Origin: JAFLCL01 sp964502175
GTDB taxonomy: Bacteria > Myxococcota_A > Polyangia > Polyangiales > Sandaracinaceae
Assembly (NCBI GenBank): GCA_964502175.1
Contig: CAZCVE010000018.1
Coordinates: 89,430-153,429, forward strand
DNA: 64,000 bases
Direction of reading: 5' to 3'
The translations under genes were made by a program, and so were the position numbers. The notes beneath the pieces are model-generated. The model worked only from the letters and a program-made list of their open reading frames with translations, did not search any database and had not been told where the DNA came from. Shown piece after piece: positions 1 to 8,341 of the stretch (the stretch's first letter is position 1; each line of letters opens with the position of its first letter).

Positions 1-1
1 C

Positions 2-1231
2 TTCCTCGAGCGCCTCGCGAGCTTCCGCTTCCGCTGCGACGTCGAGGCGGTCGCCGAGGGCGAGATCGTGTTCCCCCACGAGCCGCTCCTCCGCGTCACG
101 GGCCCTGTGTTCGACGCGCAGCTCGCCGAGACGCTGCTCCTCAACGTCGTGAACTTCCAGACGCTCGTCGCCACCAAGGCCGCGCGCGTCGTGCACGCCG
201 CAGCGGGACGACCGATCGTCGAGTTCGGTCTTCGTCGCGGCCAAGGACCAGACGGCGCGCTCTCGGCGGCGCGCGCGAGCTACCTCGGCGGCTGCGCGGC
301 CACGAGCAACGTGCTCGCGGGCAAGCTCTTCGGCATCCCCGTGCGAGGCACGCACGCGCACGCGTGGGTCCAGTTCTTCGGCGACGAGCGCGAGGCCTTC
401 GCGCGCTACGCGGACGCGCTCGCGGGCAACGTCGTCTTCCTCGTGGACACGTACGACACGCGAGAGGGCGTTGCGCACGCGATCGAGACGGCGCGCGTCC
501 TCGCACAGAGCACCGACACGCGCGGGCCCAAGCCGCTGCTCGGCATCCGCCTCGACTCCGGCGATCTGTCGGTGCTCGCGAAGGACGCGCGCGCGATGCT
601 CGACGCCGCGGGCCTCACGAGCACGAAGATCTACGCGTCGAACGATCTCGATGAGCACGCGATCTCCGCGCTCGTCGCGGGCGGCGCGCCGATCGACGTC
701 TTCGGCGTGGGCACGCGCCTCGTCACCGGCGGCGATCAGTCCGCGCTCGGCGGCGTCTACAAGCTCACGGCCGTGCGCGATCGCGACGAGCGGTTTCAGC
801 CGCGCATCAAGAAGAGCGAAGAGCCGGCGAAGGTCAGCTGGCCCGGTCGCCTCGAGGTCGAGCGCTTCACGCACGCAGACGGCACGACGTGCGACGTGCT
901 CTCGGACATCGACGAAGACGCTACGTGGTCGGGGCCGCTGGTCGACGCGGCGACGGGCGCGGCCATCGACGGCGATGCGTCCGTGAAGCATGGCGCGGGT
1001 CGACGCCTGCTCACCCCCGCGATCGTCCAGGGTCGGCGCGTACGCGCGGAGCGGCCTCTCGCCGAGGCGCGTGATGCCGTCGGTCGAGCGATCGCCGCGC
1101 TGCCAGCGGAGCTCTTGGCGCTCGACGCCCAGAAGCGCGGGACGCGGGCGCGGGTGGCGGTTCCTCGCGCGCTGTGGGATCGACGCGATCGGCTCGTGCG
1201 CGCCGCGGGCCAGAAGGAGACGTCTCGATGA
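2..1231 (+). CDS. pncB: Nicotinate phosphoribosyltransferase, 5'-truncated by window edge
   Basis: This enzyme joins nicotinate to PRPP to make nicotinate mononucleotide, the entry step of the Preiss-Handler NAD route in the cytoplasm. The frame is open from the first bases of the window, so the true start lies upstream. About 409 residues are visible, with family motifs in order: FPHEPLLRV, NFQTLVATKAAR, EFGLRRGQGPDG, GTHAHAWV, LVDTYDT, GIRLDSGDLS, ASNDLDE and GVGTRLVTGG. The last four belong to the phosphate and PRPP-binding barrel. Its stop codon overlaps the nadE start (ATGA), so the two are probably translated together. Identification is secure from motifs and context. Confidence 0.95.
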   Translation, partial: FLERLASFRFRCDVEAVAEGEIVFPHEPLLRVTGPVFDAQLAETLLLNVVNFQTLVATKAARVVHAAAGRPIVEFGLRRGQGPDGALSAARASYLGGCAATSNVLAGKLFGIPVRGTHAHAWVQFFGDEREAFARYADALAGNVVFLVDTYDTREGVAHAIETARVLAQSTDTRGPKPLLGIRLDSGDLSVLAKDARAMLDAAGLTSTKIYASNDLDEHAISALVAGGAPIDVFGVGTRLVTGGDQSALGGVYKLTAVRDRDERFQPRIKKSEEPAKVSWPGRLEVERFTHADGTTCDVLSDIDEDATWSGPLVDAATGAAIDGDASVKHGAGRRLLTPAIVQGRRVRAERPLAEARDAVGRAIAALPAELLALDAQKRGTRARVAVPRALWDRRDRLVRAAGQKETSR

Positions 1232-3423
1232 CCGCCCAGACTCGTACGCGTGGGAGCAGCGATCGCGTTCGCTCCGTTCGTCTCGGAGCCGCCGCGCTCA
1301 ACCAGACGCCGCTCGACTGGGATGGAAACCTCCGCCGCGCGCGCGCTGCGATCGACGAAGCGCGCGCGGCCAAGGTCTCGATGCTCTGCCTGCCCGAGCT
1401 GGCGCTCTCCGGCTACGGCTGCGAGGACCTCTTTCTCTCGCCGTTCCTCGCGAGCACCGCGGCCGAGTCGCTCGAGGCGCTGCTTCCACACACCGAGGGC
1501 ATGGTCGTCGCGGTGGGTCTCCCGGTGCTGCACGCGGGCGTGCTCTTCAACGGCGTCGCGGTGATCGCCGACTGCTCGCTCGCGGCCGTCGTGGCGAAGC
1601 AGTCGCTCGCGGGCGATGGCATCCACTACGAGCCGCGCTGGTTCCGCGCGTGGCCGTCGCGCGTGCGCGACACGGTGCGCCTGCTCGGTCGCGACGTGCC
1701 GATCGGCGATCTGCGCATGGACTTCGGCGGCGTGACGATGGGCTTCGAGATCTGCGAAGACGCGTGGGTCGCCAAGCGCCCCGGCGCCGCGCTCGCGCTC
1801 GACTCCGTCGACGTGATCTTCAACCCGAGCGCGAGCCACTTCTCGTTCGGCAAGCGCGAGGTGCGCCGCCGACTCGTGGCAGAGGGCTCGCGCGCGTTCG
1901 GCGTCGCGTACGTCTACGCGAACCTGCTCGGCAACGAGTCGGGACGCGCGATCTACGACGGGCACACGCTCATCTCGGCTCCATCACTGTTGTCCGCGCC
2001 TCCGGCGCTCGAGGGCGGGGGGCTGAGCCCCCCACCAACCCCCCGCTCGTCGCTCGTCGAAGACTCCTCCTCCTCGCTGCTCCAGGGGTCACTGCGTGAC
2101 CCCGCCGCAAGGCGCCCCGCAGAGCGTGCGCTCGGCGAGGGGGGCATGATCGAGGGCGTGCGCTTCTCGTTCCGCGAGCACGTGCTCGTGCACGCCGCGA
2201 TCGATCTCGAGGAGATCCGAGCGCGGCGCGCCGCGACGGCGTCGTTCACGCCGCGCCTGCCGCGCGATCGCGAGCTCTTCGTGTACGCGCCCGTGCACGT
2301 GCCCGAAGCGCCACGCGAAGCCGCGACGAGCCACGTGTCCGAGTGGGAGCACGGGCCTCACGTGAAGCACGAGGAGTTCGCGCGCGCGGTCTCGCTCGGC
2401 CTCTTCGACTACCTCCGCAAGTCGAAGTCGCAGGGCTTCGTCGTCTCGCTCTCGGGCGGCGCGGACAGCGCGGCGATCAGCGGCCTCATCGCGTGGATGG
2501 TGCGCGCGTCGAGCGCCGAGCTGGGCCTCCCAGGCGTGCGCGGACGCCTCGCGCACGTGCGTGATCTCGCGAGCGCCGCCGACGAGAAGGCGATCGTCGG
2601 GCGCCTGCTGACGACCGTCTACCAGTCGACGATGAACAGCGGCTCGGTCACCAAGAACGCCGCGCGCGCGGTCGCCGAGGCGATCGGCGCCACGCACCAC
2701 GAGGTCGACGTCGACGCGCTCGTGAAGGGCTACGTCGCGCTCGCCGAAGGTGCGCTCGGGCGTCCGCTCGCGTGGCAGACCGACGACATCGCGCTCCAGA
2801 ACGTGCAGGCCCGCGTGCGCAGTCCGTCTGTGTGGATGCTCGCCAACGTCGAAGGAAAGCTGCTGCTCGCGACGAGCAACCGCTCCGAGGCGGCGGTCGG
2901 CTACGCGACGATGGACGGCGACACGTCGGGTGGCCTCAGCCCGATCGCCGGCATCGACAAGCACTACCTCCGCCGCTGGTTGCGCTGGCTCGAGACGGAC
3001 GCCGACGAGACGCTGCGCATCCCCGCGCTCTCCGCCGTGAACGTGCAGGCGCCCACGGCCGAGCTGCGTCCCGCCGACAAGAAGCAGACGGACGAGGACG
3101 ACCTCATGCCGTACGACGTGCTCGATCGGGTCGAGCGCTTGATGGTCCGCGATCGACACGCGCCGCTCGAGATCTTCGAGATCCTGCGCCTCGAGCGCCC
3201 CGACGTGCCCGCGTCGCGTCTCGCGCTTTGGGTGGAGCGCTTCTTCACGCTGTTCGCGCGCAACCAGTGGAAGCGAGAGCGCTACGCGCCGAGCTTTCAC
3301 CTGGACGACGAGAGCCTCGACCCGAAGACGTTCTGTCGCCTGCCGATCCTCTCGGGCGGCTTCTCCCGCGAGCTCGGCGAGCTGCGCGCGGCCTTGGCGC
3401 GCGAAGGCGAGACCCCTCGATGA
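1228..3423 (+). CDS. nadE: Glutamine-dependent NAD+ synthetase with a repeat-derived insert
   Basis: It amidates nicotinate adenine dinucleotide to NAD+, using ammonia released from glutamine. The 731 residues hold an N-terminal nitrilase-type glutaminase domain with the expected triad Glu57 (CLPELAL), Lys124 (VAKQSL) and Cys176 (GFEICEDAW), then a synthetase domain with ATP-loop SGGADS at 409-414 and LLATSNRSEAAVGYATMDGD. The ATG at 1228 was chosen because it overlaps the pncB stop and follows AGAAGGAGA by seven bases. Residues about 254-303 are a low-complexity Pro/Ser/Arg stretch encoded by a copy of an interspersed DNA repeat. Family members normally have only a short loop here, before RFSF. 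The stop overlaps the next start (ATGA). Confidence 0.95.
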   Translation: MTAQTRTRGSSDRVRSVRLGAAALNQTPLDWDGNLRRARAAIDEARAAKVSMLCLPELALSGYGCEDLFLSPFLASTAAESLEALLPHTEGMVVAVGLPVLHAGVLFNGVAVIADCSLAAVVAKQSLAGDGIHYEPRWFRAWPSRVRDTVRLLGRDVPIGDLRMDFGGVTMGFEICEDAWVAKRPGAALALDSVDVIFNPSASHFSFGKREVRRRLVAEGSRAFGVAYVYANLLGNESGRAIYDGHTLISAPSLLSAPPALEGGGLSPPPTPRSSLVEDSSSSLLQGSLRDPAARRPAERALGEGGMIEGVRFSFREHVLVHAAIDLEEIRARRAATASFTPRLPRDRELFVYAPVHVPEAPREAATSHVSEWEHGPHVKHEEFARAVSLGLFDYLRKSKSQGFVVSLSGGADSAAISGLIAWMVRASSAELGLPGVRGRLAHVRDLASAADEKAIVGRLLTTVYQSTMNSGSVTKNAARAVAEAIGATHHEVDVDALVKGYVALAEGALGRPLAWQTDDIALQNVQARVRSPSVWMLANVEGKLLLATSNRSEAAVGYATMDGDTSGGLSPIAGIDKHYLRRWLRWLETDADETLRIPALSAVNVQAPTAELRPADKKQTDEDDLMPYDVLDRVERLMVRDRHAPLEIFEILRLERPDVPASRLALWVERFFTLFARNQWKRERYAPSFHLDDESLDPKTFCRLPILSGGFSRELGELRAALAREGETPR
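1996..2121 (+). repeat. Interspersed two-hairpin repeat embedded in nadE (copy A)
   Basis: This stretch has two perfect hairpins: GGGGGGC-TGA-GCCCCCC at 2017-2033 and GGGGTCA-CTGCG-TGACCCC at 2085-2103. Its left part matches the noncoding copy at 15091-15215 (CGCCTCCGGCGCTC, then a G-run/C-run stem and CGCTC-rich sequence). Its right part matches the noncoding copy at 63291-63395 (CGTCGAAGACTCCTCCTC, CTGCTCCAGGGG, CTGCG loop, CCGCAAGGCGCCCC). Elsewhere the element sits between genes, but here it is read in frame as part of nadE with no stop codon. Confidence 0.85.
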
Positions 3424-4154
3424 ACGTGAAGGCGAAGGCGCCGCGCGAGTTCACGTACCGACACCCGAGGCCCGCGCTCACGGTCGACTGCGTCGTGCTC
3501 GCGTTCGAGGCGCGCAGCCTCTCGGTCTTGCTCGTCAAGCGCGCGCTCGCACCGTTCGAGGGCTGCTGGGCGCTGCCCGGTGGCTTCGTGCACGTCGACG
3601 AGACGCTCGAGGACGCGGCACGCCGCGAGCTGAGCGAGGAGACGGGGCTCGCCAGCGTCTATCTCGAGGAGCTCGAGACGTTCTCGCGCGTGGATCGCGA
3701 TCCGCGCGAGCGCGTGATCTCCGTCGCGTTCGTCGCGCTCGTGCGAGGCCCCGCGGCGAAGGCGCGTGCCCACGACGCGGGCGTCAAGGCGGGCTCGGAC
3801 GCCGCCGAGGCGCGCTGGTTTCCGCTCGCCGAGCTGCCTGCGCTCGCGTTCGACCACGACGAGATCCTCGACGTGGCGCGCGAGCGCTTGCGAACACGCC
3901 TGCGCACGCGACCGATCGGCTTCGAGCTCCTGCCCGAGCGCTTTCCGCTTCGCGCGCTGCAGGACCTCTACGAGGCCGTGCTCGGCGCGTCGCTCGACAA
4001 GCGCAACTTTCGAAAGCGCGTGCTCTCGCTCGACGTGATCGAGCCGACGGGCGCGCGCGAAGAGGGCGTGTCGCACCGCGCGGCCGAGCTCTACCGCTTC
4101 GACGAGAAGCGCTACCGCAAGCTCGAGCGCTCGGGATTCGTGTTCGAGATCTGA
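3420..4154 (+). CDS. Nudix-domain protein with C-terminal winged helix, NrtR-like
   Basis: A 244-residue protein with an N-terminal Nudix domain and an intact Nudix box at residues 55-77 (G-x5-E-x7-REL-x-EE-x-G-L). The C-terminal region (FELLPERFPLRALQDLYE onward) resembles the winged-helix tail of NrtR, the Nudix-related repressor of NAD biosynthesis genes. The gene overlaps the nadE stop (ATGA) and lies just before pncA, so control of NAD salvage is the natural reading. The intact catalytic box means it could also hydrolyse ADP-ribose or a related dinucleotide. Whether it acts as regulator, enzyme or both cannot be decided here. Confidence 0.85.
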   Translation: MNVKAKAPREFTYRHPRPALTVDCVVLAFEARSLSVLLVKRALAPFEGCWALPGGFVHVDETLEDAARRELSEETGLASVYLEELETFSRVDRDPRERVISVAFVALVRGPAAKARAHDAGVKAGSDAAEARWFPLAELPALAFDHDEILDVARERLRTRLRTRPIGFELLPERFPLRALQDLYEAVLGASLDKRNFRKRVLSLDVIEPTGAREEGVSHRAAELYRFDEKRYRKLERSGFVFEI

Positions 4155-4176
4155 TCGCGACGAACGAGGAGGACCC

Positions 4177-4779
4177 ATGCGAGGACTCTTGTTGATCGAC
4201 ATCCAGAACGACTTCCTCCCCGGCGGTGCGCTGGCCGTGCCGCGCGGTGACGAGGTGATCGCCGTCGCGAACCGGCTCGTCGGTACCGGCGACTTCGCCG
4301 CGATCGTCGCCACGCAGGATCTCCACCCGGCCGATCACGGCAGCTTCGCCTCGCAGCACGCGGGCACCTCGCCCTACCAGCAAGGCGAGCTCGCGGGCCT
4401 TCCGCAGACGCTGTGGCCCGACCACTGCGTCGAAGGCACGCGCGGCGCGGAGCTCGCGTCCGATCTCGATCGCGACCGCATCACGTCGATCGTGCTCAAG
4501 GGCACCGACCGCACCATCGACAGCTACAGCGGCTTCTTCGACAACGCGCGCCGCAAGAAGACCGAGCTCCAGGCCACGCTCCAGCAACTCGGCGTCACGT
4601 CGCTCGACGTGGTGGGCCTCGCGACCGACTACTGCGTGAAGGCCACCGTGCTCGACGCCCTCGAGCTCGGCTTCCCGGTGCGCGTGCACCTCGACGGCAT
4701 CCGCGCCGTCGATCTCACCGAAGGCGACGGCGCGCGCGCGATCGAAGCGATGCGCGCAGCCGGAGCGGAGATCGTCTGA
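4177..4779 (+). CDS. pncA: Nicotinamidase
   Basis: It deamidates nicotinamide to nicotinate, supplying the substrate for PncB. The 200 residues carry the isochorismatase-fold triad Asp8 (LLIDIQNDF), Lys108 (VLKGTDRTIDSYSGF) and Cys153 (GLATDYCVKA). Asp48, His50 and probably His83 (WPDHCVEG) match the metal ligands. The ATG follows a strong ribosome site, GAGGAGGA at 4166-4173. It lies 22 bases after the Nudix gene on the same strand, completing a nicotinamide-to-NAD recycling cluster with pncB and nadE. Confidence 0.95.
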   Translation: MRGLLLIDIQNDFLPGGALAVPRGDEVIAVANRLVGTGDFAAIVATQDLHPADHGSFASQHAGTSPYQQGELAGLPQTLWPDHCVEGTRGAELASDLDRDRITSIVLKGTDRTIDSYSGFFDNARRKKTELQATLQQLGVTSLDVVGLATDYCVKATVLDALELGFPVRVHLDGIRAVDLTEGDGARAIEAMRAAGAEIV

Positions 4780-4785
4780 CGTGCG

Positions 4786-5421
4786 TCACCGCGCTCGCTG
4801 ACGCACTTCGTCCGCGAATCGCCGAAACGACGGGCAGCGCTTCTCGAGGACGTCGATCCGGGTTCGAGAGGCCACTGCGTCGTAGGGGGCCGCCGTTGGT
4901 TGAGCTCCCATTGCGACGAAGGCCTCGAAGATGGCTTTCGGATGCGCGGGCGTTCGGGCGGCGCCCCACAACGACTCGGGGTCCGGCTGGGTGACGATCT
5001 TCGGCTCGGGTGCAACGGCCCCGTTGAGGGCGGTCTCGTCCGCGAGAAGCCATGCCTCGACGGTCTGCACGGCCACGCCGAGAGCGATGGGCTGTTCTCC
5101 GGCCACTCGCTCGATGGCCAGCCGCTCGTCCTCCAGCCGAGAGAGCCGGTCGGTATATCCATCCGCGTCGATCACGAAGGCGACCGAATGACACCCGAAG
5201 GCCTTCATCTCGCTCAGCGCGAGCGAAAGACGTCGCGTGTCCCCGCGTTCCTTTCGATGAGCACGCGGCGCTTCCACGCCGAGCACCTCGAACTCCGAGG
5301 TACTGCGCCCCTCGCGCGCGTCGACGACCTTGCGGACGAGGACACGAACCGCGCCCTCGTGAAGTCCCGTCGCGCGCCCGACGTCGCGCGCCCCTTCACT
5401 CACGACCAGCAGCGCGACCAT
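4786..5421 (-). CDS. Toprim-like DUF4276-type protein paired with ATPase
   Basis: A 211-residue protein resembling the DUF4276 family. Visible acidic motifs are LLVVSEGARD near the N-terminus (Glu9) and AFVIDADG (Asp85, Asp87), the layout of a Toprim-type metal site. Proteins of this kind are often encoded beside an ABC-type ATPase, as here: the start lies inside the 3' end of the upstream ATPase gene, with a 26-base overlap. The role is inferred as a nuclease or effector partner of that ATPase. The family name rests on motif and context only. It converges on pncA with a six-base gap. Confidence 0.7.
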   Translation of the reverse strand: MVALLVVSEGARDVGRATGLHEGAVRVLVRKVVDAREGRSTSEFEVLGVEAPRAHRKERGDTRRLSLALSEMKAFGCHSVAFVIDADGYTDRLSRLEDERLAIERVAGEQPIALGVAVQTVEAWLLADETALNGAVAPEPKIVTQPDPESLWGAARTPAHPKAIFEAFVAMGAQPTAAPYDAVASRTRIDVLEKRCPSFRRFADEVRQRAR

Positions 5422-6481
5422 CGTCCAACCCCAGGATCTTGTCTTCGCCTACGTTGAACCACAGCTCTCCGAGGCTGTGCCCATCGGCGAGCCACTCGGA
5501 CACGAGCGGAATCGATTCCAGCTCCCGAATCACCACGCGTCCCTCGTGGGTTCGCCCGAATACTCGCACCGCTGAAGGGGGAAAATAGTCGAGCAGATAG
5601 GGCGAGTGCGTCGCGATGATGATCTGCGTCTTCTCGCCCAGCTTCTTCAGGTGCTCCGCCAAGAGCGCCAAACGCCTCGGATGAACTCCATTTTCGGGTT
5701 CCTCGATCAATAGGAGTGTGTGAGTCGCTGTGCCGACGCGGAATACCTCGGCGAGCAGGGCCGTGAACGCCAGCACTCCGCCGGAGACCTGGTCTGCCGG
5801 CACGACGAGGTTCTCCGCGACCTTGAACATGAGGGTGCGTGCCGACGGCGCGGGCTTGACACGTCGGAGCGAGATACCGTGCACGTTGGGGAACGCGTCG
5901 CAGAGCGCCGACTCGAGTGCGTCGAAGGCGCGCCTGTCTTCGCCCAAGATCTCGTCGAGAACTGATCCGAGCTCGTCCGCAGAACGGCTCGTGAGGGCGA
6001 ACGGCCGAGACACGCCTGCGAACCATCCGCTCACCTGCTCTGCGACGCGATCTCCCGCAGCCGCTTGAGCGGAGAGCAGTGGCTGATCGTCCATCTTCGC
6101 GACGCGTACGTTCACCGACGTCTTCGCATCGGGTCGATGGTGGAACGCGATCCCGCCGGGCAACCGCACGAGCATCTCACTCACGAGGGTCATTCGCGTC
6201 GCCGCGCGTCGAAGCTCGAGGTGGTATTGCAATTCGCCATCGGCGTCGTTCCAGCGCGCCAGCCACCCCGTGCCGTCCTCGGCCTGCGAGCGCGCGCGCG
6301 CGGACAGTTCGTCCAAGCTCCAAGCGGTGACACGGCTTGCTTGCGAGAGCGCCCAGAGACTCTCGAGGAAGCTCGACTTCCCGGTGTCGTTCTTGCCGAT
6401 CACCACCGTCACCGGGGCGAGCTTCACCTCGCCGGTGTCTTCCAGGCACTTGTAGTTCTGGATGCGGATGGAGCGCAGCAC
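5396..6481 (-). CDS. AAA/ABC-type ATPase (AAA_15/21-like), possible defence module
   Basis: A 361-residue SMC/RecF-like ATPase. It starts MLRSIRIQNYKCLEDTG, typical of the family, with Walker A GKNDTGKSS at residues 29-37, an SGG signature region, Walker B LLIEEPENGVHP and a switch-histidine motif IIATHSPYLLD. The start is GTG. It is followed, with overlap, by a Toprim-like gene, so the two probably form a functional pair like the ATPase-nuclease pairs of OLD/Gabija, PARIS or AbiL defence systems. No DNA mobility genes flank it, and defence is inference only. Some relatives of this ATPase family have no known defence role. Confidence 0.8.
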   Translation of the reverse strand: MLRSIRIQNYKCLEDTGEVKLAPVTVVIGKNDTGKSSFLESLWALSQASRVTAWSLDELSARARSQAEDGTGWLARWNDADGELQYHLELRRAATRMTLVSEMLVRLPGGIAFHHRPDAKTSVNVRVAKMDDQPLLSAQAAAGDRVAEQVSGWFAGVSRPFALTSRSADELGSVLDEILGEDRRAFDALESALCDAFPNVHGISLRRVKPAPSARTLMFKVAENLVVPADQVSGGVLAFTALLAEVFRVGTATHTLLLIEEPENGVHPRRLALLAEHLKKLGEKTQIIIATHSPYLLDYFPPSAVRVFGRTHEGRVVIRELESIPLVSEWLADGHSLGELWFNVGEDKILGLDDGRAAGRE

Positions 6482-6530
6482 CCGCGCATCATCGGTGACC
6501 GCCGGGGCTCCGGCAAGGATCCGCCTCAGC

Positions 6531-7433
6531 TCACATGCGCGGGATCTCGGGCGTGCCGCGGTAGCAGCCCATGAAGTAGGGGAACGTGTCCGTCGCGAAG
6601 TACGCGTAGTCGTACGGAGAGCTCGCGTCGGTGATCGCCATGCCGTTGCACTCGTCGAGGTCGCCGAGGCCGTCGACGAACTCGTGGATGTCCCACGCGG
6701 GCCCGCGCGTGCTCGTCGTGTACTCGGCCAGCGTGAGGCGCCAGCTCGCGTCGAGCGCGTGCGTGGTGGTGCACGTGGCGTCGTCGCACGCGAGCGGCGC
6801 GAGGATCGGATAGCCGTCGAACGCGTAGCCGATCACGAGGCCCGCGCGCGCTCCGCCGAGGCTCACCACGAGACACTCGGGGCGCGCGTGGAAGTGATAG
6901 ACGCCGCGCGGCGCCGTGTGGCCGTTGCACTCGTCGAGCAGGTTCGCGAGCGTGTCGTCGAGGTACGGATCGCGGTAGCCGTCCATCGGGTTCTCCGTGG
7001 GCCCGAAGATCGGCATGCCCGTGACGGTCACGGCCGCAGCGCCGAGCAGCGGCACGTCGGTCGTGCTCGCGGCCTGCGCCGGATGACGAGGGATGCGCCA
7101 CGTGTAGCTCTGCGCCGCGAGATCGTTCGGCGTGATCGGCACGAACGTGAACGTGGGGATGCCGTTGCTGACGATCTCGACGTGCGTGTCCGAGCAGCTC
7201 GCGGAGAGCGTCGGCGCCGCGTAGCTGCCGCCCGCGTTGCCCCACGACGCGCCCGTGATGTCGGGGACGGTGTCGAGCTGCCAGCACTCGGACGACGAGG
7301 GCGCGTCCGTGCCCGGCGCGACGAACGCGTCGTCGCCGCCCGACAGACCGGCGTCGTCGGTGGTGGTGCCGCCGCAGGCGCTGAGCGGGACGAGCGTACA
7401 GGCGGTGAGCGCGATGCGTGATGCCAGCGTCAT
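6531..7433 (-). CDS. YHYH-domain lipoprotein
   Basis: A 300-residue exported protein. The N-terminus is a lipoprotein signal ending LSAC-GG, followed by an Asp/Ala/Ser-rich linker. The body carries YHYH-family hallmarks: GVYHFHARPECL, a Gly-rich stretch and GYAFDGYPI, plus paired cysteines. The biochemical role of the family is not established. Its ATG overlaps the stop of the upstream gene (ATGA), so it is the second gene of a two-gene unit. Confidence 0.85.
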   Translation of the reverse strand: MTLASRIALTACTLVPLSACGGTTTDDAGLSGGDDAFVAPGTDAPSSSECWQLDTVPDITGASWGNAGGSYAAPTLSASCSDTHVEIVSNGIPTFTFVPITPNDLAAQSYTWRIPRHPAQAASTTDVPLLGAAAVTVTGMPIFGPTENPMDGYRDPYLDDTLANLLDECNGHTAPRGVYHFHARPECLVVSLGGARAGLVIGYAFDGYPILAPLACDDATCTTTHALDASWRLTLAEYTTSTRGPAWDIHEFVDGLGDLDECNGMAITDASSPYDYAYFATDTFPYFMGCYRGTPEIPRM

Positions 7434-8233
7434 GGGGTCTCCTCGTCTTCGTTCGCGTCGGTCACCTCGAGCGTGACGACAGCCTCGTGATCGATCTGCG
7501 TGAGCACCGCGCGCGCGATCGCGTCGTCGGTGAGCGTGGCGTCGTCGAGCTCGAGGCCGTCGAACGCGTGCGCGAGCGAGCGCGTGACCGTCAGCCGCGC
7601 GTGCGAGCCCTCGAGGTCACCGACGAGCGCGTCGGGCAGATCGGTGATCGCGCCGTCGCTGAGCGTGCTCGCGATCGTCAGCGTGCGCGGTGGTGAGACG
7701 ACCTCGGCCTCCACGTAGAGCGTGAGGCCCTCGAGCGCGACGTCGCTCGGCGCGTCGGCGATCGGATCGGTCACGCCGGCCACCAAGAAGTGCGAGCGGC
7801 AGTAGCGGGTCTCGTCGAACGTCGCGCTGCCGAAGCTCACGCGATCCGGGCCTCCGACGAGATCGATCGCGCGCGGCGCGATGACGGTGGAGGGTTCGAT
7901 CACGTCGCTGTGACCCGCGTGCGCGATGGACGGAGCCACCACGCGCGCGAGCGCGAGCCAGTCGTCCCAGACGTCGCCGCCCACGCCGAGACAGTCGACG
8001 AGCTGCGCGCGCGATTGCACGAGGTAGGCGCGCGACACGCGCACCTCGAAGCCGAGATCCGTGGTCACGCGCGCGCGGCCATCCGCCTCGCGCACGACGC
8101 CCTCGTGGTCGATCGCGACGACGTGCTCGACCGAGCGTGCCCAGAGGCCCGGCGCCCGCGGCGTCATCGCGCACGCGACGACGAAGCACGCGCCCACGGC
8201 GAGCTGACTCACGATCTTCGTCCGTCCCGTCAC
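7430..8233 (-). CDS. Putative lipoprotein of unknown function, partner of YHYH protein
   Basis: A 267-residue protein read from a GTG start (VTGRTKIVSQL). The frame continues open upstream, but that part lies opposite the hydroxylase gene and lacks an export signal. The chosen start gives a hydrophobic segment ending FVVAC, a plausible lipobox. The mature part contains TDLGFEVRVSRAYLV, YCRSHFLVAGV and an acidic C-terminus. I do not recognise the family. The stop overlaps the YHYH start, suggesting the two products work together at the membrane. Confidence 0.7.
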   Translation of the reverse strand: MTGRTKIVSQLAVGACFVVACAMTPRAPGLWARSVEHVVAIDHEGVVREADGRARVTTDLGFEVRVSRAYLVQSRAQLVDCLGVGGDVWDDWLALARVVAPSIAHAGHSDVIEPSTVIAPRAIDLVGGPDRVSFGSATFDETRYCRSHFLVAGVTDPIADAPSDVALEGLTLYVEAEVVSPPRTLTIASTLSDGAITDLPDALVGDLEGSHARLTVTRSLAHAFDGLELDDATLTDDAIARAVLTQIDHEAVVTLEVTDANEDEETP

Positions 8234-8314
8234 GTCCGAGAGGATGCCGCGACTTCGCTCCGCGTTCGGCCTCGACACATTCCGAAACGCCCCACGAACT
8301 TCGCGCTTGACGTC

Positions 8315-8333
8315 TGTTGAATATGATTCAACA
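8315..8333. promoter_or_regulatory. Perfect 19-base inverted repeat, candidate repressor operator
   Basis: TGTTGAATATGATTCAACA has 8-base arms and a 3-base centre. It is AT-rich in a very GC-rich region, lies 9 bases before the ATG at 8342 and contains TATGAT (8322-8327), which could be a -10 box. TTGACG occurs just upstream at 8307-8312. The size and symmetry suit a dimeric TetR- or MarR-type repressor. It sits between divergent genes and could control either. Confidence 0.6.
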
Positions 8334-8341
8334 TCGGCCCC

